Assembly: GCA_037892935.1 (NCBI GenBank)
Contig: JAYXKI010000008.1
Span: forward strand, 1,488,001 to 1,552,000
DNA: 64,000 bases
Direction of reading: 5' to 3'
DNA from: Phlebopus portentosus
Taxonomy: Eukaryota; Basidiomycota; Agaricomycetes; Boletales; Boletinellaceae
Part shown: piece by piece, positions 56,383-64,000 of the stretch
Position numbering within the stretch: position 1 is the first letter of the stretch
How the letters are laid out: every line of letters begins with the position of its first letter
Program-made: the position numbers and the translations under genes
The notes under the pieces: generated by a model
The model's input: the letters and a program-made list of their open reading frames with translations, nothing else
Databases searched by the model: none
What the model was told of the DNA's origin: nothing

Positions 56383-59300
56383 TACTAAGATGTCAGCGAG
56401 ACGTAGGCGATTATTCGTGTTCAAGCCTCAACAATACGTTTTCTATCTATTCTATTGATGTTTCCGACACTTTCACCTCACTATTTAGTAACCAGCTTCG
56501 GAAGCTGATGAAAGACCCAATGCGTTTCGCTACTGACTATTCAAATCGACCTTATAGATCATGTATTCTAGAGACCCCGGACGACGACGACCCGGCGGTA
56601 CTCATGTACAAACGCGTCGCTCAGAAAGTATGGCCCGTCCCCGGGGTACTACCAGAAGAATTTCGGATCGTCCGAAGGAGGCATCCGAACCCGCTCGAAG
56701 GACTGCCCGAAATACCAAAGAAACCGAAACCGTTTACGCCCATAGGCAGACTAACGAAGGAGCGGTTTGAAGCCCTCAGGATTGACGAGAATCAGTTCTT
56801 ATGGCCCGAAGAAAGGCTGCTAGTTGCTAACCTACTTATGCTGCAGGAAGGAGCACTAGCGTGGACGGAAGTGGAACGGGGTAGTTTCGATGCGCAATAC
56901 TTCGATCCGATTCGCATCCTGACGGTACCGCATGTACCGTAGGTACACAAGAACATACCTATTCCTCCGGGTATTCTCGAGCGTACCATCAACCTGATTC
57001 GCAAGAAAATCAAGAATGGAGCCATTGAACCGTCTAACTCCTCGTACCGATCACGATGGTTTTGCCTAGTCAAGAAAGATGGAGTCTCCCTTCGATTTAT
57101 ACTTGACCTGCAAGACATGAATGGCATTTCCGTCCGAGACTCAGACGTTCCACCGAATATAGAAACCATTGCGGAGCGTTGCGGCGGACGAAGTTGTTAT
57201 TTGAGCCTCGATTTCTATGTGGCTTTTGACCAGCAAGTTCTAGACGAACGCTCTCGAGATCTCACGACATTTCAGACTCCCTTGGGAACGTTCAGAATGA
57301 CGGTTCTCCCGATGGGATACACGAATTCCCTTCAGATTATGCACAATGACGTCGCTTTCATCCTACAAGACAAGATTCCGCACTGTACCGATCCGTATGC
57401 AGACGATTCGCCCGGATTAGGTCCCAAAACACGCTACGAACTCCCGGATGGCTCTTACGAAACCCTGCCAGAGAATCCAGGGATTAGGCAATTTATTTAC
57501 GAGCATATATGCGACGTAAATTGAATTTTGCAGCGAGTCAAGGCAGTGGGAGGGACGTACTCAGGAAAGAAAATGGAGATCGGCGTTGAGTCAATCGTAT
57601 TTCTTGGACACAAACTGACATATTATGGACGAGAGCCAGACAAATCGAAAGTCCAGAAGGTCAGTGACTGGCCGCCATGCCGATCGGTAACCGAAGTCAA
57701 AGGATTCCTCGGAACAGTGGGAGTCCTGCGAATTTTCATTAAGGATTTCGCCAAGATAGCACGCCCCCTCAATCGACTCACTCGGAAGAACAACATTTTC
57801 GATTGGACAGACAAAGAACAGGAATCAATGGACGAGTTGAAGGAAGCGGTCATTAGGTGCCCAGCTCTATGCGCAATAGACTATCAATCGGAACTCGAAG
57901 TCATACTTGCGGTGGATTCATCAATTATCGGAGTAGGATGGTATTTGGGTCAAGAACACGTAGATGGACGAAGAAGGATTAATCGCTTCGGTTCCATAAA
58001 CTGGAATGCCACGCAAGCAACATACTCCCAACCGAAAATCGAACTTTACGGACTATTTCGTACGTTACACGCCATGCGACTATATCTCATCGGAGTGCGC
58101 AAGCTTGTCGTAGAAATGGACGCAGCATACATCAAAGGCATGATTAACAACCCGGACTTACAACCAAACACTACGATCAACCGCTGGATCGCCGGGATAC
58201 TTCTATTCGACTTTGAGATTCACCACATCCCGGCGGCAGACTTCAAATGCACCGACGGACTTTCTCGACGACCCCCGGCACCCGAAGATCCACCTCCGGA
58301 CGAAGGATACGAAGAGTGGATAGACGACACGTATGGATTCTACATCGAAAACCCGGTTACGACGTATTGCGCAGACTTACGTGCGCGCAACCAAGCGAAA
58401 CAACTCCCATCGAGCCCTGGAAATGCGCGAGCAACTCTCGGATCAGTAGGATACCTCGAGAGATCTAACAGGAAATGCTGGGAGGGAAACGGCGACTCTG
58501 ACTTCCCGAAGATGACTGACATCGCGTTGACCTTGTTTCCCAGTTCCGAGAATGCTAACCCGAAAGACGCTCGCTTGGATGACGTCAAGAGCTTCTTGAT
58601 CGGCCAGAAGCGACCAGATCAGTTAGACGATCATGGCTATGCAGCACTGATCAGGTACGCGGCAAATTTTTTTGCTAGAGACAGACATTTGTGGAAGAAA
58701 GTGCGGAACGGACGACACCAGGTCGTAATCGAACCGGAACGCAGATGGAACCTCGTAAAGCAAGCGCATGACGATCTAGGCCACAAGGGAGTATACTCTG
58801 TTCGAATTCGACTCCTGGAACGATTTTGGTGGCCTACCCTCGGTCCAGACGTCAAATACTATGTGCGCACCTGTCATGAGTGCCAAGTTCGCCAGACGAA
58901 GAACATTCTAATTCTCCCGGTCGTACCAACAATACCATCGATTTTCCAGCGCATACACATCGACACCAAGGTAATGCCAAAGTCTGGAGGATACCGGTAC
59001 ATCGTACAAGCCCGATGCGCTTTATCTGGTTACCCCGAATTTCGACTCTTGCGTGAAGAAACCGGCAAAGCGATAGCCCAGTTCATTTTCCAAGACCTCC
59101 TTTGCCGATACGGCGCTTGTCCCGAGCTCGTAACAGATAATGGGAAACCGTTCATCACAGCACTCGATTACCTCAAGGATCGATATCACATCAATCACAT
59201 ACGCATCTCAGCATACAACTCTCGCGCTAATGGAATTGTAGAGAGACGCCACTACGATGTGCAGGAAGCCCTGATAAAGGCTGTAGACGGTAATGACAAA

Positions 59301-59948
59301 CGATGGAGCGACCAAGCTTACTCAGTATTTTGGGCAGAAAGAATCACCATCCAGAAGGCGACCGGAATGTCCCCGTATTACATGGTACATGGAGTAGAGC
59401 CTATTCTACCTTTCGACCTCGCTGAAGCCACGTACTTAGCCCCCCCGGTCGATATGCCTGTTCCGACTGCAGAACTCATCGCAACTCGCGCGAAGCAGCT
59501 CCAGAAGCGCCCTGAGGAACTGGATCGGATCGCCAGACTAGTTTCCGATGCCCGGCATGCATACGCGCGACAATTCGAAGAGATCAACAAGGCCAAAATC
59601 AAAGACTACGATTTCCAGCCAGGACGACTCGTATTGTTGCGAAATATGCGCATCAAAATGGAACTTAATCGCAAGACGAAGCCCCGATACCTAGGACCCT
59701 ATGTGGTAGTACACAAAACAAAGGCCGGTTCATATGTCATTGCGGAACTCGACGGATCAGTCTCGAAGATCCGAGTAGCTGCGTTTCACCTGATTCCTTA
59801 CTTTCCTCATTCGAATCTCTCTGTACCCGTTACTAAACTCGTAAATGCAGCAGATGACGAACTCGAGGACGACGCCAACCCCCCAATCGAACCAGAAGAA
59901 GACGACGTTTCCGACGCCCAGTCGGAATCTCAAAACCTCAACTTATAA
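56361..59948 (+). pseudogene. Pol of E9: RT-RNaseH-integrase-GPY/F, two stops
   Basis: 1196 codons in the -1 frame from the slippery site, with two stops: TAG at 56940-56942 (Trp codon elsewhere) and TGA at 57522-57524 (CGA Arg elsewhere). RT has CYLSLDFYVAFDQ and YADD at 57396-57407, followed by an unusual extension (GPKTRYELPDGSYETLPE) before the thumb. RNase H has AVDSSIIGVGW, KIELYGLFR and EMDAAYIKG. Integrase: H2C2 (HDDLGHKG … CHECQ), catalytic HIDTKVM, TDNGKPF, GIVERRH, and GPY/F (YLGPYVVV). Ends with an acidic tail. No chromodomain. Almost intact; it could have been active at insertion. Confidence 0.9.
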
Positions 59949-60504
59949 ACACCATTCAGTTCTGATGCCCTCCATGCAAACCACTGACATTCTTCTTCTA
60001 ATTAGATCCTTTCGATTATTCGTTTCATTTCATTCCTCTCCCGATTTTCCTCTCGATTTTTCCTTCCTTCGAATTATTCGCGCTCAACCGCATTTAGACC
60101 CTCGGAAAGTGTTCGCGCAAACCGAGATACGTGTTCAACCGCGTGTTCACCTTCATATGCTCAGTTGCGAATTGCAACCCAGTATAGCGCTGCGCAAAAC
60201 AGCGCAACTAGCTTATTTTTCTCTCAGTCCTTTCGACTCAATAATCACCGCTTATTTTCTCTAATCTCTCTTTTTCTCATATCTCAATTCTCATTCTTCC
60301 ATTATTCTTCGACCTCGCCTCATTTACCTTCACCCCAAACGTCAAAACCGCAAACAAAAATTCATAACATTCAAAAACGCACAAAAACTATATATATACA
60401 AAAGTTCAAATTATTTTTTTCTTTTTCTTCTTTTTCTTTGTTTTTTTATTCGTCCCATGAGGGGACACTAGACGAAAAAGCGTTGTTTTGACGCACTCTA
60501 CCCC
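59949..60504. other. 3' non-coding region of E9
   Basis: Homologous to 47226-47800. T/C-rich tracts (60415-60450) mark the pol-side 3' end. At about 60500-60509 it fuses to the LTR end through the shared run ACCCC/CCCTTCTC, and everything that should lie between (antisense gene, polypurine tract, U3, R) is missing. Confidence 0.7.
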
Positions 60505-60591
60505 TTCTCTTTCCCACTCGTTTTAATCTTACCGAACAGCCCCCAAGAACTGTGACACTCCTCAGCTATCAGACAGTGCACAGGAGTTTCA
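60505..60591 (+). repeat. U5-end fragment of LTR A (right end of E9)
   Basis: TTCTCTTTCCCACTCG...AGGAGTTTCA, matching the last 87 bp of the LTR that ends at 53777. Confidence 0.9.
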
Positions 60592-61079
60592 GCGTTCGTC
60601 ATCGGGTTCTGTGCGACCAGTGCCAGAAGCGTGGCCATGATTGCGTGGGTCTTCCACAGAGGACTTGCACTCCATGCTTGAAGCAGGCGAAGGGCTGTAG
60701 TCTAGCCACGAAGGGCAGGGCTGTAGCTGCAAAGCATAAGGCAGCTCGGGAGGTGCGCGATCGGGAAGCAAAATGCCAGAAAGTCACGGCTCTGGCAGCC
60801 AGATCTGTGGGTGGTCGCGTCAAGCATGAGGCTCTGCAGCAGGAGGTCGGGGAATCTGAGCTGCAGTTTGTGCTGGTGCGGATGGATCACCGGGACAAGG
60901 TCCTGTCCCAGATGCTGAATGAATTCAGTGTCCTCATAGTGCAGGTGCATGCGGATCGTCGTCTGCTGCTCGAGTTGGCTGGGGTGAAGACGGGGGAAGG
61001 TGAAGATGAGGAAGAGGAAGATAGAGGGGAAGTGGAGAGGGTTCGTCAGTCGAAGGGGAAAGGTAGGGCTCGGGAATAG
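60592..61079 (+). pseudogene. Zn2Cys6 C-terminal part of family B antisense gene (E6)
   Basis: Continuation of the gene interrupted at 52288; the join at GCGT is in frame by comparison with E1. From 60613 it encodes CDQCQKRGHDCVGLPQRTC plus TPCLKQAKGC, exactly CX2CX6CX7CX2CX6C, the spacing of fungal Zn(II)2Cys6 binuclear clusters. Then come a basic Lys/Ala/Arg-rich helix, a helical segment (ESELQFVLVRMDHRDKVLSQM) and a Glu/Asp-rich tail ending KGKGRARE at 61079. All six cysteines are intact here. A cluster at the C-terminal side of a Q-rich protein is unusual, since most fungal Zn2Cys6 factors carry it near the N-terminus. DNA binding is inferred. Confidence 0.82.
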
Positions 61080-61501
61080 AGTATAATCATCGCGTATGCT
61101 CTATGTCCTGGTCGGACTTTTGTAAAATAGAAAAAGAAAAGGACAAAAGAAAAAGAAAAATAACTTGTACTGTACATAGTTGTTTTTATAGTTAATTTAT
61201 ACGATTTTGTTTCGGTTTTTGTGAATTTTTGTGCGATCAAGCGAGACTGAGTGAAGGCTAGAAGAATAGATCAAAGAATTCAAGGAATAGGATGAAAGGA
61301 AACTGATACGAAGTGAAATGAGGCATTTCGCCATCGTTCCGCTGTTTTGAATGGCAAAACCGTGCGGAACTGCATATTAAGTAAAAGTACACACTAGCAG
61401 AGATGAAACTATAGAAGGAGAATTGGAAGATTAGAATTGATCAGAGGAGAGAGAGAGAATCGGAAATAAGTAAGGAGCATATATGAAGGGAAATGAATGA
61501 T
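61080..61501. other. convergent 3' region between antisense gene and pol (E6)
   Basis: Non-coding, homologous to 1891-2347 in E1, with an A-rich run (61125-61165) after the antisense gene. Confidence 0.6.
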
Positions 61502-64000
61502 TTAATCAGAATTTTGGGACTCATCATCAGGGAATTTCTCTGGCGAATCTTCTATTTCAGGTATGTCATCATCTTTGTCCGATCCAATGAGCTTGGTCAC
61601 CGGAACAGTCAAATGCAAACGCGGGAAGTACGGAACCAGGCGAAACACTGCTATTCGGAGTTTTGAAACTGCTCCATTGAGTTTGGCGACAATATACGAA
61701 CCGCCTTGGGTGCGTCGAACTGCCACGTAGGGGCCTAAATAGTGAGGTTTCATTTTACAATTGAGTTCCATCTTGATACGCATGTTTCACAAGAGTACGA
61801 GACTTCCCGGCTGAAAGTCGTAGTCCTTGATTCTATGCTTCTCCACCTCGGCGAACTGCTTTGCGTATGTATGCCTTGCATTTATGACGAGTTTTGCAAT
61901 GCAATCCAACTCTTCTGGACGTTTCTGGAGTTGTTTCGCACGTATTACAATAAGTTCCGATGTCGTAACTGGCGAATTGAGCGGCAGTGCTAGGTATGTT
62001 GCTTCTGCGAGGTCGAAAGGCAAAACTGCTTCGACTCCATGGGCCATGTAATACGGGGACATTTCTGTTGCTCTGTTGATCGTGATTCTTTCTGCCCAAA
62101 ATACCGAGTCAGCGTGATCACTCCAATGCTTGTCATTACCGTCTGCAGCTTTAATCAAGGCTTCCTGTATGTCGAAATGTCTGCGTTCGACTAATCCATT
62201 TGCACGTGAGTTGTATGACGAAATCCAAATGTGGTTAATGTGATACCGTGTCTTCAAGTAATCTAGCATGGCAACGAATGGTGTGCCGTTATCGGTAACG
62301 AGTTTGGGGCACACTCCATATTGACACAAAAGGTTCTGGAAGATAAACTGGCCTACGGTCTTACCAGTTTCTTCACGAAGAAGTCTAAATTTAGGATACG
62401 TGGTTAACGAACAACGTGCATGCACGATATATCGGAATCCACTCGATTTTGGCATGACCTTCGAGTCAATATGGATGCGTTGGAACAGAGGGGCTACCTC
62501 CGGTACATTCGGTGGGATAAGAATATTCTTCGTCTGGCGTATCTGGCACTCATGACAGGTGCGCACAAAATACTTCACGTCCTGTCCTAAGGACGGCCAC
62601 CAAAATCTCTCCAGCAGTCGCATTTGAGTGCAGAAAATTCCTTTGTGTCCTAGATCGTCATGAGCTTGCTTAACTAGGTCCCATCTGCGTTTCGCTTCTA
62701 TTACGACTTGGTGCCAGCCGTTCCATGCTTTTCTCCACAGACGGCCTCCCTTCACGAAGAAGTCAGCTGCGTACCTGATTAGCTTCGCATAGCCACTATT
62801 GCTAAGATTGTCTGGGTGTGTGAGATGCGTGATTAGCTTCGTGATGTCATCTAAGCGGCTATCCTTCCTTCTTGCAGATTCCATAGAAGAAAATAGGTCC
62901 TCGGTCGCTGTTTCACTAGGTGTTCCACCCTGTTGTGCTACTTGGTATGTCGAAACCAGCTCTTCTATCACAAAACTGTACATTTCGTCTACCCAGTCTT
63001 CGTACATTTCATCCGGAGGGGGGTCTTCTTCAGCTGCTCTTTGTCTGGATAATCCATCAGTATATCAGAAATCGGCTGCTGGGATGTGTCTGAGCTTGAA
63101 ACTGAAGAGAAGGATACCTGCGATCCATCTGTTAATGGTTGCATTGGGCTGCAGGTCGGGATTGTTAATCATCCCCTTGATGTATGCTGCATCCATTTCG
63201 ACTACTAGATTCCGGACTCCGATGAGATACAGTTGCATCGCGTGCAATGCTCGAAATAAGCTGTATAACTCGATTTTTGGCTGTGAATACGATGCCTGGG
63301 TCTGATTCCAGTTAATAGAACTGAATTGATTGATCCTTCACCTTCCATCTGAGTGCTCTTGTCCTAAATACCAACCAACTCCAATAATAGACGAGTCTAC
63401 TGCCAAGATTACTTCATTATCTGACATGTAGTCGATTGTGCACAGCGCGGGACAAAGAATAACAGCTTGCTTTAGTTCATCCATTGCGTTCTGTTCTTTG
63501 TCTGTCCACGCAAAAATCTGGTTCTTCCTTGTCATGCGGTACAATGGGCGAGTTTCGAATAATCCTTGACGAAAATCTGAAGGACTCCTACTGTTCCCAG
63601 AAATCCTCTGACTTCCATCAGCATTCTACATGGCGGCCAATCTCGTATCTTCTGTACTTTCGAATCATCTGGCTTGCGTCCCTGGTACGTCAACTTGTGT
63701 CCCACGAATACGGCTGACTCCACACACGGAACCAACTTCTTTCCCGAAAATGTTCCTCCTACAGCCTTCATTCGCTGCAAAATTCTGTTCACATCACATA
63801 TATGCTCATACACAAAATGACGAATATCGGAGTTTCCCGGTATGGTCTCGTACGAACTGTCTGGTAGCTCGTATCGTGATTTCGGACCTAAACCGGGTGC
63901 ATTGTCTGCGAAAGGGTTCGTAACGTGCGGAATCTCGTCCTGAAGGATAAAGGCCACGTCGTTATGTATAATCTGCAAGGAATTGGTGTATCCCATTGGT
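61502..64000 (-). pseudogene. pol of E6 (family B), partial at window edge
   Basis: Minus-strand frames 63996-63532 (RT), 63544-63065 (RNase H), 63007-61787 (H2C2 and integrase core: HDDLGHKG, CHECQIRQ, HIDSKVM, TDNGTPF, GLVERRH) and 61783-61502 (GPY/F region, acidic tail). The RT box at 63912-63901 reads F-A-D-N. A few stops and frameshifts occur, for example between 61783 and 61790 and near 63060. The best preserved family B pol; the 5' part lies beyond 64000. Confidence 0.9.

Larger units (their letters stand above)
52289..60591 (+). mobile_element. aberrant family A retrotransposon E9 (8303 bp, U5 at both ends)
   Basis: Flanked by GCGT (52285-52288 and 60592-60595); the empty site is preserved in E1 near 2832 as gggcgcgttcgtc. 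The insertion starts with the reverse complement of an LTR U5 end and ends with a U5 end. Structure: inverted R-U5 (52289-53019), 28-bp turn, R-U5 (53048-53777), PBS, gag, pol, 3' region, and only the last 87 bp of LTR A. U3, the antisense gene and the polypurine tract are missing. It is the least decayed family A copy (RT YADD intact, CpG-rich). Confidence 0.9.
48756..64000 (-). mobile_element. LTR retrotransposon E6 (family B), 3' part, interrupted by E9
   Basis: Right to left: pol (64000-61502), convergent region, antisense Zn2Cys6 gene (61079-60592 and 52288-50493), 3' LTR B (50364-48756). The antisense gene is interrupted by E9 (52289-60591) with a GCGT duplication. The element lies in the integrase gene of E7. 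Its 5' LTR and gag are beyond the window. Confidence 0.88.

Noticed and set aside
62799..63305. A 165-168 aa open frame opposite pol, present in three copies (99-596, 6806-7303, 62799-63305)
   Set aside because: It lies exactly antisense to the RNase H/integrase coding sequence. Its conservation follows from pol homology, and it has no start context or domain. It is a shadow frame, distinct from the real antisense gene further downstream.
1..64000. tRNA or rRNA genes, riboswitches
   Set aside because: No cloverleaf, rRNA-like or riboswitch sequence was recognised by eye on either strand; a covariance-model search would be needed to exclude short or degenerate ones.

Overview
The window is a piece of a fungal nuclear genome, most likely a mushroom-forming basidiomycete (Agaricomycetes). 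Evidence: host genes with many introns of about 50-60 bp, a fungal kinase with a long disordered tail, Ty3/gypsy elements including a chromodomain element, a fungal-type Zn2Cys6 cluster, and CpG-to-TpG/CpA decay of repeats as expected for a genome that methylates transposons. The species cannot be named from sequence alone.

Layout. Two nests of transposons flank a small host island. Left nest (1-23344): element E1 (+, family B, 3' part) lies in the integrase of E2 (-, family B). E2 lies in pol of E8 (-, family A). E8 also carries a 1.6-kb LTR-like insertion with its own ORF, and its gag stops at 18693. Next to it is a CACTA-like terminal-inverted-repeat element (18735-23344) that carries a decayed C-terminal half of cohesin SMC1 and is itself hit by a 1.09-kb foldback element. 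Host island (about 26028-35037): a 12-exon Ser/Thr kinase, a three-finger C2H2 gene built from very small exons, a 142-aa hypothetical gene, a gene fragment cut by an LTR, a 22-bp minisatellite and a 24-bp-periodic ATTATATAA array. Right nest (35038-64000): element E7 (-, family A) is interrupted by a solo LTR (CCGT duplication), which is interrupted by a nearly intact chromovirus (AAACT duplication). E7 is also hit by a second solo LTR and, in its integrase, by E6 (-, family B). E6 is interrupted by an aberrant family A copy, E9 (GCGT duplication).

Main result. Families A and B have the order 5' LTR - PBS - gag - (GGGTTTT, -1 frameshift) - pol - convergent antisense gene - polypurine tract - 3' LTR. 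The antisense gene is intron-containing and polyglutamine-rich. In family B it ends in a Zn2Cys6 cluster and an acidic tail. It occupies the same position in three copies (E1, E6, E7). Its introns run on the strand opposite to the genomic RNA, so they survive retrotransposition. This retroelement-borne antisense putative regulator is the best candidate for an undescribed system here. E9 adds a fossil of abnormal reverse transcription: its R-U5 region is duplicated as a 730-bp palindrome whose turn lies at the predicted RNA 5' end, and it integrated using two U5 ends.

Decay follows one rule. CpG loss produced many TGA stops from CGA and turned catalytic reverse-transcriptase aspartates into asparagine (YADD to xxDN in E2, E6 and E8; motif A Asp to Asn in the otherwise open chromovirus). 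Only E9 keeps YADD.
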